35,748 nt of DNA. Origin: Schlegelella_A sp036496385. Its GTDB lineage: Bacteria; Pseudomonadota; Gammaproteobacteria; Burkholderiales; Burkholderiaceae_C. Below the pieces are notes generated by a model. It was not told where the DNA came from. It searched no databases and saw nothing but the letters and a program-made list of their open reading frames with translations. The stretch's first letter is position 1, and every line of letters starts with the position of its first letter. Shown piece by piece: positions 8,181-16,588 of the stretch. The position numbers and the translations under genes are program-made. The stretch is from the NCBI GenBank assembly GCA_036496385.1, contig DASXLD010000011.1:1-35748 (forward strand). The letters are read 5' to 3'.

Positions 8181-9173
8181 TCAGAACGGGTTGTTCTGCG
8201 CGCGGTTGATCGCGAGCGTCCCCAAGCTGCTCTGCGCGGTCGCGCTCAGGTGTCGGTCGTCGGCCCAGAGGTCGGTGGCGAGGCCGCCGCTGATGAAGGT
8301 CTGCGCCGTGCAGTCGAGCGCCGACGGCGGCGTGAAGGTCGACTTGGTGAGGTCGCAGACGCCTAGGGTCGTGTTGGTGAAACCCCCGAAGCCGGGGACG
8401 GCGGCCGCCTCGGAGACGAACTCGTCGAGCAGGATCAGGCCAATCTTGCGCCCGTCATTGACGATCGTCGCCCGCATCTCGGCGTTGTAGCGAAACGAGA
8501 GTCGCGTCAGCAGCGCGGCGCGATCGGTGTCGGTGTTGGCGGCGCGCTCGGCGACACCGAACGGCGTCACGCCCATGTCGAAGATGGTCGACAGCAGCAC
8601 CTTGGCGCCGAGGTCGGTGAGGCGATTGACCTGCCGGCCGGTCTCGGCACCGGCCGCCTCGACGTTGGCGACGAGCTCGGCCTCGCCCACGGCCGGGTAC
8701 TGCGCGTACTGCGCGATGACGTCGTTGGCGCCGACCATCACGGTCACGAGGTCGCCGGCCTGGATCGGGCTGTCGGTCTGCTGGGCATCGATCTGCGGGC
8801 CCAGGTCGATCGCGCGGGCGCCGAGCTGGGCGCGGATCCGGCTCACGGGCGAGATGGCGGGCGACGTGCCGTTGTTGCACTCCGGGAAGACGAGCGCATA
8901 GAGCAGGGCAACGCTCTGGTTCCAGATCGGGTTGCTGCTGCACACGATCGTCTGGTCGACGTCGGAGACGGTCGCGTTGACGCTGTACTTGCGCCCGTCT
9001 GCGTCGCCTGCGGTGTCGACGATCATGCTCGATTCGTCACCGAACGCGATGACGCGGCTCGCCTGGAAGTGTGTCGTCGGCTCGCCGCCGCCGCACGCCG
9101 CCGCGAGCAGCGCTGCCGCGGCGGCGGTGATGCCGCCGAGCACGCGGCGCAGGTCAGGTCCAAGGTCGGTCAT
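8181..9173 (-). CDS. SGNH/GDSL-hydrolase-like lipoprotein
   Basis: The 330-residue product has an N-terminal hydrophobic segment ending in AAAC (Cys27, with leucine at -4), so it is probably a lipoprotein. SGNH-hydrolase blocks can be followed. Block I reads FGDESS (nucleophile Ser48, with Glu in place of the usual Ser after GD), block III reads GAND at 148-151, and block V reads DDRH at 305-308, supplying the Asp/His pair. This suggests an esterase or lipase acting outside the cytoplasm; the substrate is not evident. Four or more cysteines (C78, C99, C273, C288) could form disulfides. A TGGAG ribosome-binding site lies just upstream of ATG 9173. It follows tsaC on the same strand. Confidence 0.83.
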   Translation of the reverse strand: MTDLGPDLRRVLGGITAAAAALLAAACGGGEPTTHFQASRVIAFGDESSMIVDTAGDADGRKYSVNATVSDVDQTIVCSSNPIWNQSVALLYALVFPECNNGTSPAISPVSRIRAQLGARAIDLGPQIDAQQTDSPIQAGDLVTVMVGANDVIAQYAQYPAVGEAELVANVEAAGAETGRQVNRLTDLGAKVLLSTIFDMGVTPFGVAERAANTDTDRAALLTRLSFRYNAEMRATIVNDGRKIGLILLDEFVSEAAAVPGFGGFTNTTLGVCDLTKSTFTPPSALDCTAQTFISGGLATDLWADDRHLSATAQSSLGTLAINRAQNNPF

Positions 9174-9200
9174 TCAGGGCTCCAGGATGGGTGATCGGGT

Positions 9201-10187
9201 TCATGTCGCCGCGGCGCGGCTGAGCCGGTCGCGCACCCCGTCCCACTCGGCACCGGGCGGCGGCTCCTCGACCCAGATCAGATGCACGCCCTCGCCGTCG
9301 AGTTCGCGCAGGATCGAAAACAATTCGTGCGCGGCCTGTTCCGGCCGCGCCGGCATGCGCCGATGGACGACGCCGGGAGCGACGCCCGAAGGGATCGAGC
9401 GCGAATATACCGCCAGCTTCAGCGAGTCGCCGCCGAGGACCTGCAGCGCGGCCTTCAGCATGCCGGTCTCCATGACGCGCAGCTTCGCCTTCGGCGCGTA
9501 GTGCGACGCCAGCGTGCCCGGCGCACGCGGCGCCTCCGGGCCGGCGCTGCGCAGGGGCGCGCCGGCGGCGGTCTCGATCCGATCGCGGGTCAGGATTCCC
9601 GGCCGCAACAGCACCGGCGACCCGGTCGAGCAGTCGACGATTGCCGACTCGATGCCGATGCGCGCGGCACCGCCGTCGAGGACGAGAAGGCCGGCCGTAT
9701 CGGCGAATTCGTCGACGACGTGCGCGGCGGTGGTCGCACTGATGCGACCGAAGCGGTTGGCGCTCGGCGCTGCGATCCCCGGCACGGCGCGCTCGGCGGC
9801 TCTGGCTAGCAGGGAATGCGCGACCGGATGCGCCGGGCAACGCAGCCCGATCGTCGGCGCGCCCGCGGCGGCGGCGTCGGCGACGCCTGCGGCGCGCAGC
9901 ACGATCACGGTCAGCGGCCCCGGCCAGAACGCGTCGATCAGGCGCTCCGCGAGCGGCGGCATCGCGGCGACGAAGCGCTCGGCGTGCGCACGATCGGCAA
10001 CGTGGACGATCAGCGGGTGGTCGGCCGGCCGCCCTTTCGCCGCGAAGATCTTCGCCACTGCGGCATCGCTGTCGGCGCGTGCGCCGAGGCCGTAGACGGT
10101 CTCGGTCGGGAACGCGACGAGATCGCCTGCAGCGATCGCATCGGCAGCGCGGTCGATCGCTGCCGCGTCGAGACCGTCGAGGCGCAT
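9201..10187 (-). CDS. tsaC: L-threonylcarbamoyladenylate synthase (Sua5/YrdC type)
   Basis: This enzyme makes threonylcarbamoyl-AMP from threonine, bicarbonate and ATP, the first step of tRNA t6A synthesis. The YrdC domain shows FPTETVYGLGA at 26-36, KIFAAKGRP at 46-54, WPGPLT and later PSANRFGRISAT. The product has 328 residues. After the YrdC domain, SHYAPKAKL begins a C-terminal Sua5 domain, so this is the long Sua5 form and not the short TsaC of E. coli. ATG 10187 lies three bases beyond the purK stop, so the two genes are almost certainly co-transcribed with purE. Confidence 0.95.
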   Translation of the reverse strand: MRLDGLDAAAIDRAADAIAAGDLVAFPTETVYGLGARADSDAAVAKIFAAKGRPADHPLIVHVADRAHAERFVAAMPPLAERLIDAFWPGPLTVIVLRAAGVADAAAAGAPTIGLRCPAHPVAHSLLARAAERAVPGIAAPSANRFGRISATTAAHVVDEFADTAGLLVLDGGAARIGIESAIVDCSTGSPVLLRPGILTRDRIETAAGAPLRSAGPEAPRAPGTLASHYAPKAKLRVMETGMLKAALQVLGGDSLKLAVYSRSIPSGVAPGVVHRRMPARPEQAAHELFSILRELDGEGVHLIWVEEPPPGAEWDGVRDRLSRAAAT

Positions 10188-10190
10188 GCG

Positions 10191-11414
10191 CTACTTTGTT
10201 CCGCCGACCACACCGAGCCACGCGAGGCCAAGCCGGCGCGCCGCCTCTCCGGCGTTCGCTTCGGCGTCGCCGCCGCTTGCCGCAGTGACCGTGAGATGGC
10301 CCATCTTGCGGCCGGGCCTCGCTTCGTTCTTGCCGTACAGGTGAAGGTGCGCGCCGGGCAGCGCCAGCACCTCGCGCCAGTCAGGAGCGACGCCGCCGGT
10401 CCAGAGGTCGCCGAGGAGGTTGAGCATGACTGCCGGTGAATGCTGGCGCGGCGCAATGAGCGGCGCTCCGGTCATCGCCCGCACCTGGAGATCGAACTGC
10501 GACACGTCGCACGAGTCGATGCTGTGGTGGCCCGAGTTGTGCGGCCGCGGCGCCATCTCGTTGGCGACGAGCGCGCCGCCTTCGAGAACGAAGAACTCGA
10601 CGCAGAGAACGCCAACGTGGTCGAGTGCGCCGGCGAGCCGCTCGGCGAGCACGATCGCTTCGGCCGCCGTCGCCGCGGCAACGACGCTGCGCGCCGGCAC
10701 GCGGGTGACGGCGAGGATGCCGCCGGCATGGACGTTGTCGTGGACCGGCAGGTGAACGACCACGCCCTGCGCGCTGCGGGCGACGACGACGCTCATCTCG
10801 GCGGCCAGCGGCAGGCGCTTCTCGAGCACGCACGGCACGGCGCCGAGCGCGTCGAAGGCGGCGGCGATGCCGGCACGGTCGCGCACCGATTGCTGGCCCT
10901 TGCCGTCGTAGCCGAGGCGCGCGGTCTTCAGGATGCCGGGCAGGAGCGCGTCGTCGACCCGTGCCAGGTCGGCGCGCGACGCGATCGTTGCGTGCGGCGC
11001 GCAGGCGACGCCGCTGCGAACGAACGCTGCCTTCTCGGCGGCGCGGTCCTGACAGACGGCGACCGAGGCGGCTGCCGGCGCGACCGGCCGCCGGCGCGCG
11101 AGTGCCTCGAGCGCGGCAGCGGGAACGTTCTCGAACTCGGTGGTGACGGCGGCGCAGCGCTCGGCGAGACGCGCGAGCGCCGCGGAGTCGAGGTAGTCGG
11201 CGCGGATGTGCTCGTGCGCGACCAGTCCCGCAGGGCTCGACGGGTCGGGGTCGAGCACCGCCGTGCGGTATCCCATCGCCTGCGCCGCGTGGACGAACAT
11301 GCGGCCGAGCTGGCCGCCGCCGAGGACGCCGAGCGTGGCGCCGGGGGCGATGTACGGCGTTGCCGACGCCTCGCCGCCGCGCGCGCTGCGCGGTCCTGCC
11401 ACGCTCGCGCTCAC
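10191..11414 (-). CDS. purK: N5-carboxyaminoimidazole ribonucleotide synthase PurK
   Basis: PurK converts AIR, bicarbonate and ATP to N5-CAIR in purine synthesis. The ATP-grasp fold begins with TLGVLGGGQLGRMFVHAA. It continues through VTTEFENVP, LKTARLGYDGKGQ, then VEFFVLEGGALVANEMAPRPHNSGH. These motifs are diagnostic of PurK. GTG 11414 overlaps the purE stop (GTGA) and gives 407 residues. The first 25 or so residues are an extra unconserved leader, and a second GTG four codons in is equally possible. The order purE-purK-tsaC on one strand fits a betaproteobacterial operon. Confidence 0.95.
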   Translation of the reverse strand: MSASVAGPRSARGGEASATPYIAPGATLGVLGGGQLGRMFVHAAQAMGYRTAVLDPDPSSPAGLVAHEHIRADYLDSAALARLAERCAAVTTEFENVPAAALEALARRRPVAPAAASVAVCQDRAAEKAAFVRSGVACAPHATIASRADLARVDDALLPGILKTARLGYDGKGQQSVRDRAGIAAAFDALGAVPCVLEKRLPLAAEMSVVVARSAQGVVVHLPVHDNVHAGGILAVTRVPARSVVAAATAAEAIVLAERLAGALDHVGVLCVEFFVLEGGALVANEMAPRPHNSGHHSIDSCDVSQFDLQVRAMTGAPLIAPRQHSPAVMLNLLGDLWTGGVAPDWREVLALPGAHLHLYGKNEARPGRKMGHLTVTAASGGDAEANAGEAARRLGLAWLGVVGGTK

Positions 11415-11935
11415 TTCAGCTCGCCGCTCATCGCCCGCGCTGCCTCGGTCTGGCGCTGGCGGAAAGCATCGAGCCGGTCGCGCAATCCGCGGTCGTCGGT
11501 GGCGAGCATCGCGACCGCGAACAGCGCTGCGTTCGCCGCGCCGGCCGCGCCGATCGCAAAGGTCGCGACCGGAACGCCCCTGGGCATCTGGACGATCGAG
11601 TAGAGCGAGTCGACGCCCTTCAGGATGCGGCTCTCGACCGGCACGCCGAGCACCGGCACCGTCGTCTTGGCGGCGAGCATGCCGGGCAGGTGCGCCGCAC
11701 CGCCGGCACCGGCAATGATCGCCTTCAGGCCGCGCGCGGCAGCGCCTTCGGCATAAGCGAACATCTCGTCCGGCATGCGATGCGCCGAGACGACGCGCGC
11801 TTCGTGGGCGATGCCGAACTCGGCGAGAATCTCGGTGGCGGCGCGGAGCGTTTCCCAGTCGCTGCTGGAGCCCATGACCACGCCGACCACCGCCGGGGCG
11901 CTGCGCACGGCGTTCGCTTTCGGGGTTCGTGACAA
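11411..11935 (-). CDS. purE: N5-carboxyaminoimidazole ribonucleotide mutase PurE
   Basis: PurE moves the carboxyl group of N5-CAIR to give CAIR, using the PurK product. The 174-residue protein contains GVVMGSSSDWETL at 18-30 and SAHRMPDEM at 50-58, including the catalytic His52. AGAGGAAHLPGMLAAKT follows. The longest start is TTG 11935; GTG 11908 would remove nine unconserved residues and is equally plausible. It is first in the purE-purK-tsaC operon and faces cnoX across an 83-base gap. Confidence 0.94.
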   Translation of the reverse strand: MSRTPKANAVRSAPAVVGVVMGSSSDWETLRAATEILAEFGIAHEARVVSAHRMPDEMFAYAEGAAARGLKAIIAGAGGAAHLPGMLAAKTTVPVLGVPVESRILKGVDSLYSIVQMPRGVPVATFAIGAAGAANAALFAVAMLATDDRGLRDRLDAFRQRQTEAARAMSGELK

Positions 11936-11944
11936 GAGGCTTGA

Positions 11945-11950
11945 ATTGTA
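11945..11950 (-). promoter_or_regulatory. Possible -10 box (TACAAT) upstream of purE
   Basis: A TACAAT hexamer on the minus strand sits nine bases before TTG 11935 and 36 bases before GTG 11908. If it is used, the second start would have a normal leader and the first almost none. No clear -35 box is visible. Confidence 0.3.
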
Positions 11951-12018
11951 GGCGGCGAGGCTTCACCTCCGGATTTCAGGCGTCCGCCGGCGGCGCTCTC
12001 CCTTCGCGGCTCGACACC

Positions 12019-12966
12019 ATGCAGAACATCACCCACAAGAACCTCGAAGCCGACCTCGTCAACGCCTCGCTCGCGCAGCCCGTGCTGCTCGACATCTGGG
12101 CGCCGTGGTGCGGGCCGTGCAAGACGCTCGGCCCGATCCTCGAGAAGCTCGAAGTCGCCTACGCCGGCCGCTTCAAGCTCGTCAAGCTCGACGCCGACGA
12201 AGAGCCCGAGATCGCGCAGCAGCTGTCGCAGATGTTCGGCGTCCGCAGCATCCCGTTCTGCGTCCTCTTCAAAGGCGGCCAGCCGGTCGACGGCTTCGTC
12301 GGCGCGCTGCCCGAGGCCGAAGTGCGCAAGTTCCTCGACAAGCACGTGGCGAGCGCCGAGGAGCAGGCGGCGGAGGAAGACGTCCAGGCCGCCGAGGAAG
12401 CGCTCGCCGACGGCGACACCGGCGTCGCGATCGACCGCCTGCAGGCCGCGCTCGCCACCAATCCCGGCAACGACACCGCGCGCTACGACTACATCCGCGC
12501 CTTGCTCAACGCCGGTCATGTCGGCGAGGCGCGCAGCGCGTACGACGCGGTCGCGGCCAACCCGGTGCTCGACGCCCGCCTGGTCGCCGCCGGCCACTGG
12601 ATCGCCGCCCTCGAGGCCGCGCCCAAGGCGCGGCCGCGCGACTCGCTGGCAGCGGCCATCGCCGCCGACAAGCGCAACTTCGGCGCACGCTTCGAGCTCG
12701 CCCAGCTCCACTTCGCGAAGGGCGAGTTCACGCAGGCGATGGACGAGCTGCTCGAGATCGTGATGCGCGACAAGTCGTGGCAGGACGAGCTGGCGCGAAA
12801 GACCTATGTCGCGATCCTGCAGATCATGGCGAAGCCGGCGGCGGCGCCGAAGGCCGACGCTGCGGCGCCGAAGGGAGCGCTCGAGGTCGCGGGCAAGGCG
12901 GTGACGCCGCCGAGCGATCCGGTCGTCGACGCCTACCGGCGCAAGCTCAGCATGGCGCTGTTCTGA
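12019..12966 (+). CDS. cnoX: Thioredoxin-TPR co-chaperone (CnoX/YbbN type)
   Basis: An N-terminal thioredoxin domain (about 1-110) contains the active site WAPWCGPCK, with C31 and C34. Residues 120-290 form helical TPR-like repeats: AEEALADGDTGVAIDRLQAAL, then a block on ARYDYIRALLNAGHV, ending with FELAQLHFAKGEFTQAMDELLEI. This two-part layout is that of CnoX/YbbN, which in E. coli guards substrates for GroEL and DnaK during oxidative stress. E. coli CnoX lacks the full CxxC, whereas this protein keeps it and could be redox-active. ATG 12019 gives 315 residues; upstream in-frame codons are unconserved. An Ala/Pro-rich tail follows residue 275. It is convergent with purC. Confidence 0.9.
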   Translation: MQNITHKNLEADLVNASLAQPVLLDIWAPWCGPCKTLGPILEKLEVAYAGRFKLVKLDADEEPEIAQQLSQMFGVRSIPFCVLFKGGQPVDGFVGALPEAEVRKFLDKHVASAEEQAAEEDVQAAEEALADGDTGVAIDRLQAALATNPGNDTARYDYIRALLNAGHVGEARSAYDAVAANPVLDARLVAAGHWIAALEAAPKARPRDSLAAAIAADKRNFGARFELAQLHFAKGEFTQAMDELLEIVMRDKSWQDELARKTYVAILQIMAKPAAAPKADAAAPKGALEVAGKAVTPPSDPVVDAYRRKLSMALF

Positions 12967-13015
12967 ACCGCGCCCTGCGCGGGAACCGGCGCAGTCGCGT
13001 GCCACGCCGGCGCGT

Positions 13016-13936
13016 TCAGGCCGGCGCAGTGATCGCGCGCAGCGCCTCTCGGTAGCCCGCCGCCGTCTGCGCGATGACCTCGTTCGACAAGGTCGGCGCC
13101 GGCGCCTTCTTGTTCCACGGCGCGCCGTCGATCCGCACCGCCTCGAGCCAGTCGCGAACGAGCTGCTTGTCGAGGCTCGGCGGATTCGCTCCTTCGGCGT
13201 AGCTCGCCGCCGGCCAGAAGCGCGACGAGTCGGGCGTCAGCACCTCGTCCATCAGCGTCAGCGTGCCGGCGTCGTCGAGGCCGAACTCGAACTTGGTGTC
13301 GGCGATGACGATGCCGCGCGTCAGCGCGAACGCAGCCGCCTCGCTGTAGAGGCGGATCGCGATCGCGCGCATCTTCGTCGCGAGGTCGGTGCCGACGATG
13401 TCGCCGGCGCGCGCGAAGTCGATGTTCTCGTCGTGGTCGCCCATCTCGGCCTTGGTCGCCGGTGTGAAGATCGGCGCCGGCAGCTTGGCCGCGTTGCGCA
13501 AGCCGGGCGGCAGCTGGACGCCGCAGATCGCGCCGCTCTGCTGGTACTCCTTCCAGCCGCTGCCGGCGAGATAGCCGCGCACGACGGCCTCGATCGGCAG
13601 CGGCTTCAGACGCTTGACGAGCATCGAGCGGCCGCGCACCTGCGTGCGCTCGTCGACGGCGACGACGCTCTCGGGCTCGTCGCCGGTGAGGTGATTGGGG
13701 GCGAGGTGGCCGAGGCGCGCGAACCAGAACAGCGCCATCTCGGTCAGCACCCGGCCCTTGCCCGGGATCGGCTCCTTCATGATGACGTCGAACGCGCTCA
13801 GGCGATCGCTCGCGACCATCAGCATGCGGTCGGCTCCGACTGCGTAGTTCTCGCGCACCTTGCCGCGCGCGATCAGCGGCAGCGAGCGGAGGTTGCTCTC
13901 GTAGAGCGGCGCGTCGTCGCCGCCGGAAGCGCTCAC
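13016..13936 (-). CDS. purC: Phosphoribosylaminoimidazole-succinocarboxamide synthase PurC
   Basis: PurC joins CAIR and aspartate with ATP to make SAICAR in purine synthesis. Diagnostic stretches are LIARGKVRENYAVG, SDRLSAFDVIM, then VVRGYLAGSGWKEY, ENIDFARAGDIVG and DTKFEFGLDD. Length is 306 residues. GTG 13936 overlaps the fba stop (GTGA), so translation is probably coupled. Upstream of this GTG the same frame is open through fba but carries no protein-like sequence. Confidence 0.96.
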   Translation of the reverse strand: MSASGGDDAPLYESNLRSLPLIARGKVRENYAVGADRMLMVASDRLSAFDVIMKEPIPGKGRVLTEMALFWFARLGHLAPNHLTGDEPESVVAVDERTQVRGRSMLVKRLKPLPIEAVVRGYLAGSGWKEYQQSGAICGVQLPPGLRNAAKLPAPIFTPATKAEMGDHDENIDFARAGDIVGTDLATKMRAIAIRLYSEAAAFALTRGIVIADTKFEFGLDDAGTLTLMDEVLTPDSSRFWPAASYAEGANPPSLDKQLVRDWLEAVRIDGAPWNKKAPAPTLSNEVIAQTAAGYREALRAITAPA

Positions 13937-14997
13937 ACGACGGTCTGCGCGAGCTCGCCCTGCGCATAGCGGCGGGCGATCTGCGGCAGCGGCTCGGCGG
14001 CGATCTTCGCGGCCTGTCCTTCGCAGCCGAATTGCAGGTAGCGCTCGCGGCAGATCTTCCTCGCCGCTTCGCGCGCCGGCTTCAAATAGTCGCGCGGATC
14101 GAACTTGTCGGGGTTCTCCGCCAGGTACCTGCGGATCGCGCCGGTCATCGCCAGCCGGATGTCGGTGTCGATGTTGATCTTCCTCACGCCGTGCTTGATC
14201 GCTTCCTGGATCTCCTCGACCGGAACGCCGTACGTCTCCTTCATCTTGCCGCCGTGCTCGCGGATCTCGGCGAGCAGGTTCTGCGGCACGCTCGACGAGC
14301 CGTGCATCACGAGGTGCGTGTTCGGGATCCGGCGGTGAATCTCCTTGATGCGGTCGATCGCGAGGATGTCGCCGGTGGGCTTCCTGGTGAACTTGTAGGC
14401 GCCGTGGCTGGTGCCGATCGCGATCGCGAGCGCGTCGAGCTGGGTGCGCTTGACGAAGTCGGCCGCCTGCTCGGGGTCGGTCAGGAGCTGGTCGCGCGTC
14501 ATCGTCGCCTCGGTGCCGTGGCCGTCCTCCTTGTCGCCGCGCATCGTCTCGAGCGAGCCGAGGCAGCCGAGCTCGCCCTCGACCGTGACGCCCTTCGCGT
14601 GCGCCATGTCGACGACCTTCTTGGTGACGTCGACGTTGTAGTCGTAGCTCGCGATCGACTTGCCGTCGGCTTCGAGCGAGCCGTCCATCATCACCGAGGA
14701 GAAGCCGAGCTCGATCGCGCTCCTGCAGATGTCGGGGCTCTGGCCGTGGTCCTGGTGCATGACGAGCGGCACCTTCGGCCACGACTCGATCGCAGCCTGG
14801 ATGAGGTGCTTGATGAAGGGCTCGCCCGCGTACTTGCGCGCGCCCGCGCTCGCCTGCAGGATGACCGGCGCGCCGACCTCGTCGGCGGCGGTCATCACCG
14901 CCTGCACCTGTTCGAGGTTGTTGACGTTGAAGGCGGGAATGCCGTAGCCGTGCTCGGCGGCGTGGTCGAGCAGCTGGCGCATGGAGACGAGGGGCAT
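13933..14997 (-). CDS. fba: Class II fructose-bisphosphate aldolase, Calvin-cycle subtype
   Basis: This zinc enzyme cleaves fructose-1,6-bisphosphate in glycolysis or condenses the trioses in gluconeogenesis and the Calvin cycle. It starts MPLVSMRQLLDHAAEHGYGI. The active-site block is VMHQDHGQ with catalytic Asp83 and zinc ligand His84. EGELGCLGSLE and TSHGAYKF follow, then the second phosphate-binding region with NIDTDIRLA. Length is 354 residues, matching the Calvin-cycle subtype; no other Calvin gene is seen here. ATG 14997 was chosen over an ATG 48 bases upstream because it matches the family N-terminus and has GAGG nine bases before it. The 133-base gap to the divergent SDR gene probably holds the promoters. 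Confidence 0.96.
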   Translation of the reverse strand: MPLVSMRQLLDHAAEHGYGIPAFNVNNLEQVQAVMTAADEVGAPVILQASAGARKYAGEPFIKHLIQAAIESWPKVPLVMHQDHGQSPDICRSAIELGFSSVMMDGSLEADGKSIASYDYNVDVTKKVVDMAHAKGVTVEGELGCLGSLETMRGDKEDGHGTEATMTRDQLLTDPEQAADFVKRTQLDALAIAIGTSHGAYKFTRKPTGDILAIDRIKEIHRRIPNTHLVMHGSSSVPQNLLAEIREHGGKMKETYGVPVEEIQEAIKHGVRKINIDTDIRLAMTGAIRRYLAENPDKFDPRDYLKPAREAARKICRERYLQFGCEGQAAKIAAEPLPQIARRYAQGELAQTVV

Positions 14998-15130
14998 GAT
15001 GGAAACCTCGGTGAGACAGGAGCGCGCTCGCAGGCGGCGGCGCAAACAAACACTGTAGCAAGACCGGCGAGCTGCAGCGGGAGCCTATGCTTGGCCGGCG
15101 GCAGCACCTTCTGACTCCGGGAGCGCAACC

Positions 15131-16033
15131 ATGTTCGATCCACAGCTGATGGCCGGCCAGCGAATCCTCGTCACCGGCGGCGGCACCGGCCTCGGCCAGG
15201 CAATGGCCGAGCAGTTCCTCCGCCTCGGCGCCGACGTCGCCATCTGCGGCCGCCGCAAGTCGGTCTGCGACGCGACCGCCGACGCCTGGCGCGCGCAGTT
15301 CCCCGCGCGCCGGATCGACACCTTCGGCGTCGACATCCGCAACGCCGACGCCGTCGAGGAGATGGTGGCGTCGCTCTGGCAGTCGGGGGCGCTCACCGGC
15401 CTCGTCAACAACGCCGCCGGCAATTTCGTGGCGCCGACCGAAAGCCTGTCGCCACGCGGCTTCGACGCAATCGCGGGCATCGTCTTCCACGGCTCGTTCT
15501 ACGTCACGCAGGCGGTCGGCAAGCGCTGGGTCGCGGCGGCGAAGGCGGGCGAGTGGACGCCTGTCCAGCCGTATCGCAGCGTCATGAGCATCATCGTGAC
15601 CTGGGTCGACAACGGCTCGCCCTACGTCGTCCCGTCGGCGATGAGCAAGGCCGGCATCGAGGTGATGACGAAGTCGCTCGCGATCGAATGGGCGCGCTAC
15701 GGCATCCGCCTCAATGCCGTCGGCCCGGGCGAGATCCCGACCGAAGGCATGAGCAAGCGGCTGAACCCCGGACAGGACCCCGGCGAGCGGTCGCGCGAGA
15801 ACAATCCGATGGCGCGCAACGGCAAGATGAGCGAGCTGCAGAACCTCGCGACGTTCTTGATGGCGCCGGGGCACTGCGACTGGCTGACGGGGCAGAGCAT
15901 CTTCATGGACGGCGCGCATGCGCTCGCGACGGGGGGCAACTTCTACGAGCTGCGCAAGTGGAGCGACAGCGACTGGATGCAGGCACGCGAGATGATCGAG
16001 AAGCAGAACGCGAAGGACAAGGCGCAGCGGTGA
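15131..16033 (+). CDS. SDR-family oxidoreductase, 2,4-dienoyl-CoA reductase-like
   Basis: The 300-residue protein has the dinucleotide site TGGGTGLG at 16-23, VDIRNAD, and NNAAGNFVAP of the Rossmann fold. The C-terminal half follows the 2,4-dienoyl-CoA reductase pattern (VVPSAMSKAGIEVMTKSLAIEW, ending GGNFYELRKWSDSDW), so it may reduce unsaturated acyl-CoAs with NADPH. The active site is unusual. The classical YxxxK tyrosine position is Ser (as in DECR enzymes), and the position matching the DECR tyrosine appears to be Trp in VTWVDNGS. Lys of AMSKAG is kept. GGGAG precedes ATG 15131. It is divergent from fba. Family is clear; substrate is inferred. Confidence 0.82.
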   Translation: MFDPQLMAGQRILVTGGGTGLGQAMAEQFLRLGADVAICGRRKSVCDATADAWRAQFPARRIDTFGVDIRNADAVEEMVASLWQSGALTGLVNNAAGNFVAPTESLSPRGFDAIAGIVFHGSFYVTQAVGKRWVAAAKAGEWTPVQPYRSVMSIIVTWVDNGSPYVVPSAMSKAGIEVMTKSLAIEWARYGIRLNAVGPGEIPTEGMSKRLNPGQDPGERSRENNPMARNGKMSELQNLATFLMAPGHCDWLTGQSIFMDGAHALATGGNFYELRKWSDSDWMQAREMIEKQNAKDKAQR

Positions 16034-16077
16034 AGCCCTTTGACTGACGGCGAGCCGCTCGATCGTCAGCGACACCC

Positions 16078-16359
16078 TCAGCTTGGCAGCTTCACCGGCA
16101 ACGGCGACCCTGCCTTGCCGCTGATGCGGGCGAGATGCTTGTCGAGCGACACCAGGGCCTCGCACCCGCTGCTCGTCGTGCAATGCAGGGCATCGGCGAA
16201 GTCGACGCCGCCGCGATGCAGATCGATCGCGTCCTTCACGGCTTCCCATCGCTCGACGGTGACATGGGCCATTCCCATCAAGTGCTGCCGGCGCGCCTCG
16301 GGATCGGCGGCGTCGTGGCAATAGAACCGGGCGGGAACGTTCGTGTCGACGGCGATCAC
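16078..16359 (-). pseudogene. VapC-like PIN-domain toxin remnant with internal deletion
   Basis: The 93-residue frame starts at GTG 16359 with IAVDTNVPARFYCHD, the PIN-domain opening with Asp5. It then jumps to AHVTVERWEAVKDAIDLHRG and on to VDFADALHC, followed by EALVSLDKHLARI. These match the middle and end of VapC ribonucleases, with acidic residues D53/D56 and D73. The usual 130-140 residue domain is short by about 45 residues between His26 and Met28, the part that carries the conserved Glu and the first helices. An active nuclease is unlikely. The start overlaps the stop of a small upstream frame (GTGA), as in intact toxin-antitoxin pairs. Confidence 0.6.
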
Positions 16360-16556
16360 GTCTTGCCGCCACGCCGATGAAGCGACGCCCCCAGGTGCCA
16401 GCTCCTCAGCAACTCGAAACCCTCGAACCACGTCCCGCGCCTCTGCAGGCACGCGAGCTGATCGAGGCGCAGCACGCGAACGACAGGGTGCAGCGCTGAT
16501 CGCTTCCTGCCGCGGCCTTGCGCTGCTACCCGATCGCCGTTGACAACGCCAGGCAA
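16356..16556 (-). pseudogene. Putative remnant of a partner antitoxin gene
   Basis: A 66-residue frame ends in TGA overlapping the VapC-like GTG by four bases, the usual arrangement of vapBC pairs. Its C-terminal part reads RRGTWFEGFELLRSW, vaguely like the tail of AbrB/MazE-type antitoxins. The N-terminus shows no recognisable DNA-binding domain and may not be real coding sequence. The call rests mainly on position and is weak. Confidence 0.25.
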
Positions 16557-16588
16557 AGGGGCAATGCCCGGCCGCTAAGGTGGAACCG

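Noticed and set aside
13006..13027. Repeated GCCGGCGC at the convergent cnoX/purC ends as a bidirectional terminator
   Set aside because: It overlaps the purC stop, forms only a six-base stem and lacks T-runs on both sides.
13016..16372. A single 1118-codon frame ending in purC, as if a fusion
   Set aside because: Only the last 306 codons are protein-like. The upstream part is out of phase with fba and antisense to the SDR gene.
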